A stretch of DNA of 64,000 nucleotides from Buxus sempervirens (GCA_947561395.2 OX387185.1:42170602-42234601); one strand, 5' to 3'. Positions 32,614 through 45,300 are shown, counted from the first letter of the stretch. Translations and numbers: made by a program. The notes: generated by a model not told the origin, from the sequence alone.

Positions 32614-33960
32614 ATGCCACTCCTGTTTTCATGTTTATGAGCAATTTAGTTGATCTGGATTATAGAACTTTGTTATTGGACGAATGAACTGCATAAAATT
32701 GTGTGTAAGTGCACCTAAGAATAATCAGCCATTGGAGGACTGTAGAATCTTCTTGGTTGTTTATCCAATTTAGGTGGTTTCTGTAACAATAGCATTCTAA
32801 TGTCTCTCTGCTCTGCATTACTTGAATTAATTCGAAATATGGTTGGGCTGCCATAGATGTGGAACTTGAGAATTCTGTTGTCAAGTAATTCTGAAAATCA
32901 GGAAACTGTCTTTGGACCATGATTATTTTCTATATCAATATAAAGACTTATGCAGGGTGATTTGAAATGCCCAACTAAGCATAGAGATGAGATTTCATAT
33001 CTTTTGTTCTCCCACTGTCAAAATCCCAAATGCTGCAGCTACTTCCTCCTCTTCCAAGTCAGGTAACAGCATATTCCTTAGGGAAACTTGGTCCTCTTTC
33101 ATCAGCAGATCAAAATGTTTTAGTAAAGCATAAATTCATTCCTTTATTGTATGTGAGAGCAACTGTACCTGACACCTTCTCCCCCATCAATTCCTCACCA
33201 TCATTATCATCTTTACCAATACCAGTTTATCAACCATTAAGTTACATATAGCAGAGATTAAAGGATCAGCATCGGCAACAGATAGTCCAATTCAGAATGC
33301 GATCGAACTGAACATGTCCGAGACATTGTGTATGTTGCGGAAATCCAAAAGAAAAAAAAAAAAAAAAATGCAAAACAAACAGAGAAATAAGCAAAATAAT
33401 CAAATATGAACACAATATTTTACATTGTTTGAGTGAAAGGCTTAATTCCATGAGTAAAGATGATGAAAAGCTTCCAGTAATAAACAAAAGAACCGCAGAG
33501 TTTTTGCTGATGGAATTGGATCCTAACTTTCGCTCCAAGAAAAAAGGAAAAAAAAAAAAAAAAATCCCCAAATCGTGTAATTCCAGTCTCTCTCCCTAAT
33601 TCGTTGGTCTTCTCTCTTCAAAGAGAGGAGAGGAGAGCAAGAGGTGAGGAGAGCAAGCATCCGGTTCAAGTTCAATGGAGATACAGAAAGATTGAAGAGT
33701 TTGTGTGCAAGCAAGATATCTGCGTAGAACTTGGTCAGGGAAGACAATACGATTTCAGAGCTCTTCTTCATGGTTCCATTGAACCGTCCACATCAAGTTC
33801 AATATAATTCCGATATTATACATGTACATTGTAGTTTTAAAAAGAAACCAATCCAAACGAAGTCAAAATCGAAGTTACATTTTATTTTTTGGTTTGTTTT
33901 ATTGCAACTTGGTTTGGTCTTAGTTTTGAAAAGCTGAACAAAATTAAGTAAATTACACCC
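32614..33960. repeat. Duplicated downstream block of the SCPL cassette (copy D)
   Basis: The fullest version of this block, nearly identical to 1004-2245. No gene seen. Confidence 0.75.
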
Positions 33961-34567
33961 TTACATATGTAAGAGGGGTCCACTTATTAAGAGAATCTGA
34001 ATTCCCAAAGTGATAAAATAAGATAATTTTAACCAGTCAATTTGTGCAATCTTTTTCAAAATACTAATTTTGAGGAAATTAATAGACACCCGTTAATAGT
34101 AAAAAAAAAAAAAAAAAGAAGACAATTCCATTACACTGCTGGACTTTCAATGGCCTGGGGGAATTTTGAGGCAATGACCGTGAAGGTAATTTCAAGGGAA
34201 AATTTGGCTCATTTTGTGGGAATTTCCCCAATCCATTTCTTGAGCTAAAACAAGTTGAAAGACTTTTTCATCCCCCAAAACTTAGAAGACACTGGTTTAT
34301 AAGTGTTTGTGCATTTAGAAAACTTATGTACACATCACCTTTATTCTCCTTAAAGATAATGCAACATAATCTAGTTCATCATCTTCTCAGCCATGTAAAG
34401 AGATTCTTTAAGCATATGAACTCTACTAACTTTTCTTAATATGGATAAGAAAAGGGATGTAATTTCTTCCAAACATATTTTGTCAGAGATGAAGTAAGAT
34501 GCAATTAACCGGGGAGATGTTAACATATTTACTGGGTGGCATTGCCACTTTTCATCTTATATTGCAG

Positions 34568-34642
34568 GAAGAACCAATCAATGAGCATAATGATGAAGTG
34601 GTGAATGGGTTGTCGCATAAGGTAGAAGCACTCTATGCCTGA
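34568..34642 (+). pseudogene. Bet1/Bs14-type SNARE-like exon remnant (third copy)
   Basis: Identical in protein to 2874-2948 and preceded by the same splice-acceptor-like TTGCAG. A duplicated leftover. Confidence 0.3.
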
Positions 34643-35387
34643 TTCAACACTTCGGGTCAGATAACTGAATGGGGGGTGGCTTCTATTTTTGCTTAGCCCT
34701 TCTACATTCTCTGTGGATCAATGGTGCACCATTGTTCTATATATTTAGATGTTCATTATGGTACAGGCAGGTTGGCTATGTGATGGATCGAGCTCTACTA
34801 AGGTTATTTATTGGGCTATTGCCATCTGCTTTCAGCTTTAGATTTGGTTCTTATAGAGATGAAATTTTTGGGATTCCATCTCCAGCTTCTTCTAATTGAA
34901 ATCATTGTATAGTCCCATTTGCTTAATTAAACCTCTGTTTTGACTGAATTAACAGTGGTGAAGAGAGTTTGTATTTGAGACTGATCTGTTGCATGAAAAA
35001 TGATATGTTTCTTCTGCTGTCCTCTTGAGTTGCTGCAGTCTGGGCAGTCAATTTCCATGCTCATAGTTATTGTAATGGATCAGGCATTGAACGATACTAA
35101 CTTCATGTGACCAAGAACCCATGACATATCTATCTATCCTCAAAATCTAAGTGAGCTGGAAAATCCAACCCAACCGCATTGTTCTGTAACTGTCAGGTGT
35201 TGGGACCAGTTGCAATGCCATGGCGACTGGTGGTGCAGTGATGAGGATGGATTGAAATGATTTTGAAGCCCTTTGCTTCCCTAATTAGTTGCTCTCTTCT
35301 CTTCTTTCAAAAATGTCGATGTGTTCTCGTTTATGAATTTTCAAATTCATGTATGTATGCAGGGAAAGGTATTTTGTTAGTCATAAC

Positions 35388-35763
35388 CAAGGTTTTAAGT
35401 TTCGGTGCCGCTGGGTGTGCCGCCTAGGGCACCGAACGGCATTTCGGCGGCACGCTGGAAAATTTTTAATGGGAAAAAAACGAAAAAATTATGTTTTGTT
35501 GGATTTCGGTGAAATTTCGACAGCATGCCGCTCCATTTCGCCGGCACGCCGCTCGTTTCGCTAAAAATTTTTTTTAAAAAAATTAACATTTTTTTCTCTG
35601 TTTCGCCTGTTTCGGTCCGTTTCGCTTGGCACACCGCCTGTTTCGCCGCAAAATCGTTGAAATTTCGCCAATGATGCAAATTGACGATTTCCCCCAGCGA
35701 AACGCATCGCTGGGGGCATAAAAACCGAAATTTCGGCGGCATGCCACGAAACTGTAAACCTTG
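35388..35763. mobile_element. hAT-type MITE (376 bp)
   Basis: Flanked by a perfect 8-bp duplication GTCATAAC (35380-35387, 35764-35771). Ends CAAGGTTTTAAGTTTCG and, inverted, CAAGGTTTACAGTTTCG. The interior is rich in TTTCGCC and CGGCGGCATGCC. The paralogous site at 21455 is uninterrupted. Eight-base duplications indicate hAT. Confidence 0.88.
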
Positions 35764-35837
35764 GTCATAACAACTTAAATTAGCCGTTGCAATATGCATG
35801 CAGTTGCCATGGTTTATAATATATGTAAGTTGAGAGC

Positions 35838-35948
35838 ATCTGTTTGACAAGATTCCATTTGAATTAGTCATGTTGCTGATATCTTAATCAGCATCTGTTT
35901 GACAAGATTCCATTTGAATTAGTCATGTTGCTGATATCTTGATCTGCT
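35838..35948. repeat. 57-bp tandem duplication
   Basis: The segment from GCATCTGTTTGACAAG to GCTGATATCTT occurs twice in a row; the other cassettes (21547, 29834) have one copy. Confidence 0.85.
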
Positions 35949-36582
35949 ATAACTGTCATCAATAAAGTTTTTTATTACTGTATTGTTTTATTAAGTTTAA
36001 GATTGGGAGAGTAGGTAGTCTTTGGTAAAGTCCTAATTTCATATGGAAAATCCATTTGGGTAAACTTAGTATGTGATGTAGGGTTTATTTATCATGGCAT
36101 TGTCATTTGGGAAGTAGTTAGTCTTTGGTTAAAGTCCACATTGCTGGTCTGTAACTCTGAAAGAAATGCACCAATTCCTCTTAAAAGTGGTTTGCATGTT
36201 TTTCACAGCAGATGCTACAATACGTATAGGATTTGTATTCAAGCGCATGAACATAACTAAAATAATCAAGTTCCCAGTTTTTTCCTCCCTGGGTCTTTTG
36301 TCATACAAGTCTACATGAACTGTTTAAGTGATAATTGACCCACCATGCAGGGCCATGTAATAAACCTGTCAAAACAGGTCCCAAATAAACGAACCCCTGG
36401 GGAGCCTAGAAAGAAATTTTTTTGATGGGGGTAATTTTATAATTTGGGTCTTCATTGTTATGTACTCAAGCAGGGATTCTTTGGTTGTATCAAAGAGATT
36501 GCATTTGCCACTGGGACAGGTTTTTGTACCATGTAACCCTTTTTTCATAAATTTAATGAAAGGACTCTTTATCTTGCCCAAC

Positions 36583-36827
36583 CAAGGTTTACAGTTTCGC
36601 TGGGGGAAATCGTCAGGGGTGCATCGCTGGTGACTTGGTGAAATTTTGGTGATTTTTCAGTGAAATGGGACGGTGTGCCGAGCGAAACGGGCGAAACGAA
36701 AAAAAAATTTATTTTTTATTGGCGAAACGGGGCGGCGTGCAGATGAGATTTCTCCAAAATCCGACATTGAAATGGAGTGCCGCCCGAATTTCGTTTCTCG
36801 CCACTAGCACCAAAACTGTAAACCTTG
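36583..36827. mobile_element. hAT-type MITE (245 bp), same family
   Basis: Ends CAAGGTTTACAGTTTCG and the inverse, flanked by TGCCCAAC (36575-36582) and TGTCCAAC (36828-36835), an 8-bp duplication with one change. The empty site is at 30146. It is shorter than the element at 35388 but has the same ends. Confidence 0.87.
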
Positions 36828-37115
36828 TGTCCAACCACCCCGTAAATTGTCAATGCTTAATTGATTTTCTGTTTAGTTTTGGTGTTCGTTTTTCGACACA
36901 TGGCAAAAATTTGTTTACATTGACAGCAACCCACAAACCACTGAGCCCCCAGACAAGGGGCATCAGTCAATCTTGTCTTTACCAAAAAAGAAATTAAGGA
37001 AAAGCCAAAAGAGAGTTAAAAATGGGAGACCACAAGTGTCAGTCCACAGCTCACCACAATAAATCTGTATCACACTGCGAAGGGCAACCACCATCAAACT
37101 GCGCAGGCCAGGAAA

Positions 37116-38429
37116 ATGGAGTCAACCCTCAATCTCCCCAACTTCCTCTTCTTTCTCTTCTTCCTCCATGTCCTTCCCGCCAATGCATCACCTTCCTTTC
37201 CTGAGCAAGCACTGCCTACAAGATCAGGCTACCTTCCCATCAATGCAACCAGTGGTTCTGCCATGTTCTTCACTTTCTATGAAGCCCAGAAACCTGTTTC
37301 TTCTCTATCTCAAACACCTCTCCTTGTTTGGCTCCAGGGTGGCCCTGGATGCTCCTCCATGTTTGGTAACTTCTTTGAGCTTGGCCCATGGAGATTTAGT
37401 CTTGATGGCCAAGATGGTCAAAACCCAGTTCTCAAATCGAATCCCGGTGCCTGGAACCGTATCTTTGGCCTCCTTTTCATTGATAATCCAATTGGGTCTG
37501 GGTTTAGCATTGCATCCTCACCTGAAGAGATCCCAAAAGACCAGTATACTGTTGCCAAGCACCTTTTTGTTGCTCTGCGCTCATTTATATCTTTAGATCC
37601 ATCATTTGAAGCTCGACCCATTTACATTACTGGGGAGAGCTATGCTGGGAAGTATGTTCCTGCAATTGGGTACTACATTTTGGAAGAGAATTCACGTCTC
37701 CCGGGGTCTCGGCAGGTGAATCTGAGGGGAGTTGCCATTGGAAATGGATTGACAGATCCTGCTACTCAGGTGGGTACTTTTGCAGTGACTGCATACTACT
37801 GTGGCTTGATCAATGAGAAGCAGAGGACCCAAATGGAGGAACTTCAGATGGAGGCAGTTAGACTGACCGAAGAGAGAAAATGGAATGAAGCTACAAATGC
37901 ACGCCACAGGGTCTTAAATGCTCTAGAGAACATGACAGGGTTGGCTACTTTGTATGATTGGAGGAGGAGGAGGCCCTATGAAACAGAAGTGGTTAGTGGT
38001 TTTCTAAATAAGGAGGAAGTAAAGAAGGCCTTGGGAGTCCATAGATCAATGGTCTGGGTGGAATGCAGCAACATTGTGGGTAGTGCTTTGCATGATGATG
38101 TGACGAAGAGTGTTAAGTTCATGGTGGAGGCACTGGTGAGGAAAAGCAAGGTCTTTCTGTACCAGGGGCAGTTTGATTTGAGAGATGGTGTGGTTTCAAC
38201 TGAAGCTTGGGTAAAAGAAATGAAATGGGATGGGCTGGCTAGGTTTCTTATGGCAGAGAGGAAGGTCTGGAAAGTGAAGGAAGAGCTTGCTGGGTATGTG
38301 CAGAAATGGGGGAGCTTGAGTCATGTTGTTGTTTCAGGGGCTGGGCATCTTGTTCCTGCTGACCAGGCAGTGAGCTCTCAGGCAATGATTGAAGACTGGG
38401 TTCTGGAGAAGGGATTGTTCAGCAATTAA
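37116..38429 (+). CDS. SCPL50: SCPL50-like serine carboxypeptidase, copy E (C-terminal tail shortened)
   Basis: 437 residues, single exon. Signal peptide, GGPGCSS, GESYAG (Ser175), GQFDLRDG and GAGHLVPADQ are all intact. A G-to-T change at 38427 turns the Glu codon of FSNEGKG into TAA, so the last 14 residues are lost; the old stop lies at 38469-38471. The lost tail is Ser/Lys-rich and beyond the catalytic fold, so the enzyme may still work. Other oddities: GVHRSMVWVECSNIVGSA where the others have GVNRSMVWERCSPIVRSA, which removes a glycosylation site, and PGSR for PVSR. The sequence is closest to C in the middle (GLTDPATQVGTFAVT) and to F near WRFSLDG. Confidence 0.9.
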   Translation: MESTLNLPNFLFFLFFLHVLPANASPSFPEQALPTRSGYLPINATSGSAMFFTFYEAQKPVSSLSQTPLLVWLQGGPGCSSMFGNFFELGPWRFSLDGQDGQNPVLKSNPGAWNRIFGLLFIDNPIGSGFSIASSPEEIPKDQYTVAKHLFVALRSFISLDPSFEARPIYITGESYAGKYVPAIGYYILEENSRLPGSRQVNLRGVAIGNGLTDPATQVGTFAVTAYYCGLINEKQRTQMEELQMEAVRLTEERKWNEATNARHRVLNALENMTGLATLYDWRRRRPYETEVVSGFLNKEEVKKALGVHRSMVWVECSNIVGSALHDDVTKSVKFMVEALVRKSKVFLYQGQFDLRDGVVSTEAWVKEMKWDGLARFLMAERKVWKVKEELAGYVQKWGSLSHVVVSGAGHLVPADQAVSSQAMIEDWVLEKGLFSN

Positions 38430-38603
38430 GGAAAGGGGTTGTCATCATCAAAATTCAGAGGTTCTCTCTAAATGCCACTCCTGTTTTCATGTTTATGAGC
38501 AATTTAGTTGATCTGGATTAAAGAACTTTGTTATTGGACAAATCAACTGCATAAAATTGTGTATAAGTGCACCTAAGAATATTCAGCCATTGAAGGACTG
38601 TAG
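38430..38603. repeat. Downstream block of copy E, left of the retrotransposon
   Basis: Start of the usual downstream block; it resumes at 46088. Confidence 0.75.
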
Positions 38604-38691
38604 GCTGCTCATGTACCTCCTCAACATGACGCTCTACTGGCCTAGCTACCGGTGTACGTGCTCTAGCAACCGGTCGTCCTCTACCAGCCAT
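38604..38691 (-). pseudogene. Start of gag, inverted
   Basis: On the minus strand an ATG at 38689-38691 opens a basic, Arg/Pro-rich frame (MAGRGRPVARARTP) that runs off the end of the element at 38604. Such starts are common in chromovirus gag. It is preceded by a leader and by the primer-binding site at 38825-38838, in the order expected for the 5' end of an element. Confidence 0.6.
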
Positions 38692-38824
38692 GTCAGCTGA
38701 AATACAACAAAATTATTTCAGATAAGATCTCTCCCTAGAAATTCCTAGGGTACTATCTATCGTACTCTCAAACCCAAGCCATCCTATAGGTATTCATTCA
38801 TGTCTCTTTTCAGATCCTCTGATA

Positions 38825-38838
38825 TGGCTCTGATACCA
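38825..38838 (-). other. Primer-binding site (initiator tRNA-Met), inverted
   Basis: On the minus strand TGGTATCAGAGCCA, the well-known plant retrotransposon primer-binding site complementary to the 3' end of initiator methionine tRNA. Directly beyond it the sequence switches to + strand pol, so the inversion breakpoint falls at the place where the 5' LTR should begin. Confidence 0.75.
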
Positions 38839-38839
38839 T

Positions 38840-41800
38840 CTAGGACTGGTCAGAGGCAGCCCGCATCAGTGCCTCAGGGGCAGCAGACCAGAGTATATGC
38901 AGTAGGTGCTACTGAGGAGGAGGAGGAGCCTGAGCCTGATGCACCTCATTTGGTTGGAGGTATTATTTTTATATCTGGTCGATCTGCAGTTTGTTTATTT
39001 GATTCTGGAGCGTCTATTTCTTTTATTACCCCACATTGTGCATGTCGTATTGGATTGACACCGGATACACTAGAGACCACTATGACTGTATACACACCTT
39101 TGGGGGAGACCTCTAGATTACAGACTATATATCGGGATTGCATGATCAGATTAGGATCATTGGAGTTACCCGGGAGTCTGATGGCATTAGACTTTGGAGA
39201 GTTTGATGTTATTCTTGGGATTGATTGGTTATTCCGTCATCATGTGAGCATTGATTGCTTCAGGGGTACCATTACAGTGAGTCCTCCAGGGCAGGCCGTT
39301 TATTGTTTCAAGTGTGAGGGTTTGTCTAGCAGAGTGGAATTGGTGGCTTCTGTGTTGACAGAGGAACCAAAGGAAGACATTCCTAGCTTGACAGATGTGT
39401 CTATTGTCTGCGAATATGCGGATGTTTTTCCGGATGACTTGCCAGGATTACCCCCACCTAGGGAGGTTGATTTTAGGATTCGACTCCTACCTGGCACGTC
39501 ACCAGTATCTAGACCTCCATATAGGATGTCTTAGCCGGAATATACAGAACTGAAGAAGCAAGTTGATGAGTTGCTGGAGAAGGGGTATATTAGACCTAGT
39601 GTTTCACCTTGGGGTGCACCGGTCCTATTTGTACAGAAAAAGGATGGGTCTATGAGGATGTCTATAGATTACCGTCATCTGAATCAAGTGACCATCAAGA
39701 ATAAGTACCCACTACCCCGTATAGATGATTTATTTGATCAGTTGAGGGGAGCATCGTGGTTCTCGAAGATTGATTTGAGATCGGGATACCACCAGTTGCG
39801 TGTCAAACCAGAGGATATAGAGAAGACAGCATTTCGTACAAGATATGGACATTATGAGTTTCTGGTCATGCCATTTGGGCTGACAAATGCCCCGGCAGTT
39901 TTCATGGATCTCATGAACCGAGTGTTCCATCCCTACCTTGATAGTTTTGTAGTGGTGTTTATAGATGATATTTTGATTTATTCTCAGAGCAGAGATGAGC
40001 ATGTCCAGCATCTAAGGACAGTGTTGCAGACATTGAGAGATCATCACTTGTATGCCAAATTCAGCAAGTGTCAGTTCTGGTTACAGAAGATATCATTTCT
40101 AGGACATGTTATTTCTGGAGAGGGTGTAGAGGTGGATCCATCTAAGGTGCGAGCAGTGACTGATTGGCCGAGACCCACTACTGTTACTGAAGTGCGTAGT
40201 TTCTTGGGTATGGCGGGATATTATAGAAGATTCATTGAGAATTTCTCCAGATTAGCAGCTCCTATGTCGAATCTCACTAAGAAAGCAGTAAAGTTCATTT
40301 GGGATGACAGTTGTGAACAGAGTTTCCAGGGATTGAAGCGTCGTTTGACTGAGGCCCCTGTATTGATTATACCTTCCGTAAACGAGAATTTCTCTGTTTA
40401 TTGTGATGCCTCTCGGGTTGGTTTGGGCTGTGTGTTGATGCAGCAAAGGAGAGTTGTAGCCTATGCATCACGATTGTTGCGTACTCATGAGAATAATTAC
40501 CCCACCCATGACTTAGAGTTAGCTGCTATAGTGTTCGCACTAAAGATATGGCGGCATTATCTTTACGGGGTCCAGTTTGAGATTTTCTCTGATCATAAGA
40601 GTTTGAGATACATATTCTCACAGAGAGATCTTAACATGAGGCAGAGGAGGTGGATGGATCTCTTGAAGGACTATGACTTTTCACTTCAGTATCATCCAGG
40701 CAAGGCAAACGTAGTTGCCGACGCCTTGAGTCGTAGAGGTGCATCGGAGGAGCAAATAGCCATGTTGGCTTCTTTTATGACCAGTCAGTGCAGTCTAGTA
40801 GATACTGTCAGGGATTGGCCAGGTGAGTTTGTATCTGACGGTGTTGGTCGGATTTTATCTCGAGTGCATATGGAACCGAATTTGATCCAGCGCATTCGGG
40901 AAAGGCAGTTATCAGATTTAAATCTGAAGCATACCAGAGAGCTGGTAGAGAAGGGTGACGAGACCGCCCGAGAGTTTGAGTTCAGAGATGGGTTATTGAG
41001 GTTCAGGGGCAGGATTTGTATACCTGATGATGCAGAGATCCGTACGGTTATATTGGATGAGAGCCATAAGTCCAGATATGCAGTCCATCCGGGTAGTACT
41101 AAAATGTATAGAAATCTGAGAAATGTGTACTGGTGGTCAGGGATGAAGAAAGATGTAGCTGAGTATGTGGCTAGATGCTTGGTGTGTCAGCAAGTAAAAG
41201 CAGAGCATCGTAGACCCCCAGGGTTGTTACATTCGTTGCCCGTTCTAGAGTGGAAATGGGAGCACATCACCATGGACTTCGTTTCTGGTTTACCGGTTAC
41301 ACAAAAGAAGCATGATGTGATATGGGTGATAGTGGATCGGTTGACAAAATCAGCCCATTTCTTACCTTATCGTACCACACAGACCTTGGCATCTATGGTA
41401 GAGTTGTATATGCGGGATATAGTTCGATTTCATGGAGTCCCGGTATCGATTGTATCCGATCGAGATTCCCGTTTCACTTCACAGTTTTGGCAGCGTTTCC
41501 AGGAGGCATTGGGCACTAAATTGTGTTTTAGCACGAGCTATCATCCTCAGACGGATGGTCAGTCGGAGCGGACTATACAGATATTGGAGGACATGTTGCG
41601 CTGTTGTGTATTGGATTGGAGTGGTAGTTGGAGCAGCCACCTACATTTGGTGGAATTCGCTTATAATAACAGCTATCAGGCCAGTATACAAATGGCACCA
41701 TTCGAAGCACTGTATGGCCGTACCTGTAGATCACCTGTTTGCTGGGAGGAGGTTGGTGAGAGGCAGTATCTAGGCCCTCAGATTGTGCAGGATAGTGTGG

Positions 41801-42318
41801 AGAAAGTGAACTTGATCAGGCAGCGGTTATTGACTGCTCAGAGCCGTCAGAAGAGTTATGCAGATGATAGGCGGCGTGATTTGGAATTTGAGGTCGGGGA
41901 TCAAGTATTTCTTAAGATATCACCTTCGAAGGGTATTATGAGATTCGGGAAAAAGGGCAAGTTATCTCCTAGATTTATTGGGCCATTTGAAATAGTAAAT
42001 AAAGTGAATCCGGTTGCATATCGTCTAGCGTTGCCTACGCAGTTGGGTAGAGTTCATGATGTATTCCACATTTCTATGCTTAGACGATATATCACGGACC
42101 CGAGTCATGTGATTGATATTGAGCCTTTGGTGATTCGGGAGGATTTATCCTATGAGGAGGTATCGGTTCGGATCCTGGATCGACGTGATCAAGTTTTACG
42201 AACCAAGGTGATACCTTTGGTGAAGGTGTTATGGCAAAATCACTCGACCGAGGAGGCTACATGGGAAAGAGAGGATGAGATGAAGCGGAAGTACCCGGAT
42301 TTATTTATAGCGTCATGA
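38840..42318 (+). pseudogene. Chromovirus pol polyprotein with one in-frame stop
   Basis: Single frame with one TAG at 39532-39534. Before the stop is an aspartic protease (LFDSGASISFI). After it come reverse transcriptase (FIDDILIYS, about residue 130 of the 915-codon part), RNase H ([10 protein letters not shown] near 273, DALSRR near 385), integrase zinc finger (HPGSTKM ... CLVCQQVK near 505-545), and integrase core with Asp in TMDFVSGLP, Asp in IVSDRDSRF and Glu in DGQSERT. A C-terminal chromodomain-like end ([16 protein letters not shown]) marks a chromovirus, most like Tekay/Del. The N-terminal ~13 codons of the open frame at 38800 are antisense leader and not original. Apart from the stop the sequence is well preserved, so the insertion is fairly young. 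Confidence 0.9.
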
Positions 42319-42346
42319 GGTAAATTTCGAGGCTGAAATTTTTGTT

Positions 42347-42358
42347 AGGAGAGGAGGA
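42347..42358 (+). other. Polypurine tract
   Basis: AGGAGAGGAGGA immediately before the TG that starts the LTR; it primes plus-strand DNA synthesis in LTR retrotransposons. Confidence 0.7.
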
Positions 42359-45300
42359 TGTAAAATCCCTAAATTTCTGAAAATATTAAATTTATATTTT
42401 TAGTGATTAACTCAAAGGGTAATTAGTGATTTTTTTTCTTTTTCAGAGAAGAGAGATTATTGATTTATCGGAAAGGTTGCTTGAGCTGGATGGGCTACTT
42501 AAAGATTATAAAGGTATGGAAATTGGGAATTTTTATTAACTAAATAATTCACTAGGTCGATGTGGCAAGTACATAATATTGATTATAAAATCTGCTGGTA
42601 TAGGAATTCTGGTATTGTGGCATTGCAGCAAATCAGAAATTAAAATGTGTTGAGCGGCAAGTATAAAACGAGGGGAAAATTGCTGTATTGGTCGAACTCT
42701 TGAAACAAGTGGATTTGGGATCTCAGAAGAAAGAAGAGAGCAGCGGCATTGCATGGGAGCTGAACTAGAGGAATTCCAATATGTGGAGTTCGTATGGTGC
42801 GAGTAACCTCGTTTAGGGAGGTGAAGCAGTTTTGCAGTCTACAATCCAAAGTGCAGATCAGAATTTGAGTGCTCGTCCAAATCTGAGTACACTAATGTCA
42901 GGTAGGTCATCTTCATTAGGATCAATCAGTACTGTTAACCTGAAATTGAATGTAAGATCAGATCAAAGGAAATCTGATCTGGTGTTGGTGGAAAAATTTC
43001 AGATCGGTGCTGAGTGTAGGAAATTCTAAGGTGCAAATTTCAGAGGGCTTGCTGTACAATTGGAGGATCAGCAAAGCAATACATTAGCTAGAGGTAAGTG
43101 TCATAAATCTGATTTTCGGTTTAGTCGTGTTTGTCATGAAATGGATTTACTCTTAAACCTGCTGAGGATTGTGCTAGGTGTTCTGAGTTGGCGTCCACAT
43201 CTGGTTATTAACTGAATGCTGATTCTATGTGTTGTTGAAGTGTTGGTATAGCATGGGACAAGGGTTCTGCCGCACCCTGAGTTGGTTGTTATGGTTGCAT
43301 AGATACGAAATACACAACAGTAAATTTTAGATAAATATATGCATGATGAATGAAATGAACTTGGAATTCTGGTTGGAAATGGCATGGACGTCATGTAGTG
43401 AGTATTAGGCTTTGTTCTCTAATGTGAATAGTTTATAAACAGTATGAATTGAAGTGGTTGTGATTGTGCTCAATTGAAATACTGTTCTGAATAAACAAAT
43501 GTGATTGGCTTTCCCTGTTACTAGTTAGACATAGTCATATGGCATGATTAGTTATGAATGAGGTGCAAAACAGAAATTTTAAAGTAAGTTTGCTGTGTCC
43601 ATAAGCAATTTGTATGGTTTATGAAAAGTAGGACAGGTGAATGAATGGATTAGAATCCATTGGGGTGTAAATCATTATTGGCATTGCAGAATTTTTAAGT
43701 GAATGGTTATGAGTGGCCACTGTTTGTGTTATGGCATGAAAGAATTAATTAAACTCAAGTAGGTTAAATACATAAAGTGGAGTCTTAAGAATAGGGTGGA
43801 ACTAAATTATGAGTGGAGCTAGATCAGTCTTAAGGAAATATTTGATTTGTTACATAGGTTGGCACTAAAATAGGTGGCTGGTGCCAAGTGGTGCCCAGTC
43901 CACTTTCAACAATGTAGGGGCAGTGTTTCAATCTATGTTCAGTTCCTACATTTATATTTGTTGTAAAAATGCAAATTGGGAACTTTTTAGGAACTTATGT
44001 AATAGATAGTGCTGAAATACAAATTTATAAAAGGAAGTTGGCGCCCAAAAAAAAATCTGGGTTTGCTGGTGCTGCTATTTGGTTACACAAGCACCTCTTG
44101 GGTTTTAAGTTTATAGGAGCTAATCTATGGGTTTTGATGTAGGGTCGGTGAGGGGTAGAACTAAAGTGGTCGTCCACTCATTATTAGATAGCCAAGTGCA
44201 GCTATTCCAACAGCAATGAGAACCTCCATTTCTAAGCTTCTAAATTCTGTTGTAGAAAAGTTAAATCACATGACAGTAGTAAGTTATGGTAATTGGGAGA
44301 TAAACAACTCCTACCATTAAATTCTGGAGATATTAGTGGTAGTAGTGAGAGATTAATTGGGGAAACCAGCAGTTGCAGAAGTAAGCAAACTGTTATGACC
44401 TTGGAGGAAGTTTAGGAGTTTCAACTCCTATAGGTTGGTGTTCAGTTGGTCGGCAATGGTTGTGTGACCATTCTATTAGAAGTGGTATTTTATCTAAAGG
44501 TATAAAACTAATTCTAAGGGACTTTAATAGTTTGTAGCAGTAGTTTATTGTATGTTTTTATTGTTAAGGAGTGAAGTTACTCTTGAAACCAACAACTTCA
44601 ATATGTGTACGGTTGAACCATGGAAGTTATAAGTTAGTGGTTAAATTCTAGAAACCTGTCCTATGAGAAGTAAATAGAGGTTAGTAGTGAATGATTCAGA
44701 TTTTTGTTAGGAATGATCACCTTGAACTATTTTTCCTATGTTTTAATATAAGAACCAGAAGAAATCCAAAGTGGTTTAGATGCTGGTGACAATGAGATTA
44801 TTAGAGAAAGAAATACTATACGAATATGAATTAAGAGTGTTATTTGTGTAAATCTTTACTTGTAAGTCACTGTTTAGGATTTACACAAGTAATACGAGGC
44901 AGACTTAATTAACAAAGTTTAAATTGGCATCAACACTCGGTTTTGTTGGTTTTGAAAACTTTTGACTAAAAAGGGACGTTATGCAAGGTTTCAAACGAAG
45001 GACTTTAAAACTTGGTTGGGAAAAAAATTTGTTTATTGAGAATTATCCATCTACTTAAAGGATAGTATTATCGCTTCTATTGAGAAGAGGTTACTTGACT
45101 TTCGAGTACCTCGGAATGAAATTTAAACCTGTCCATGTAGCTTGGAGGGTGATAATGATTGATTGGTACTATTAAATGGTTTGATTATTTGATTCCTAAT
45201 TTTGAGTCTAGATGGCATAGCTCGATGTGGATCCACATTTTTCTTGTTAGGAGCTAGATAGTGGAAAAGATCGTTTCTTTACTAGTGGTAACACTTTGTT

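Larger units (their letters stand above)
33961..37115. repeat. Duplicated upstream block of the SCPL cassette (5' of E)
   Basis: Collinear with 2246-4427 and 20107-22457, with two hAT MITEs and a 57-bp tandem duplication (35838-35948) added. No gene apart from the remnant at 34568-34642. Confidence 0.75.

Noticed and set aside
42536..43394. Short minus-strand frames in the chromovirus LTR
   Set aside because: No family resemblance and LTRs of this group do not encode proteins.
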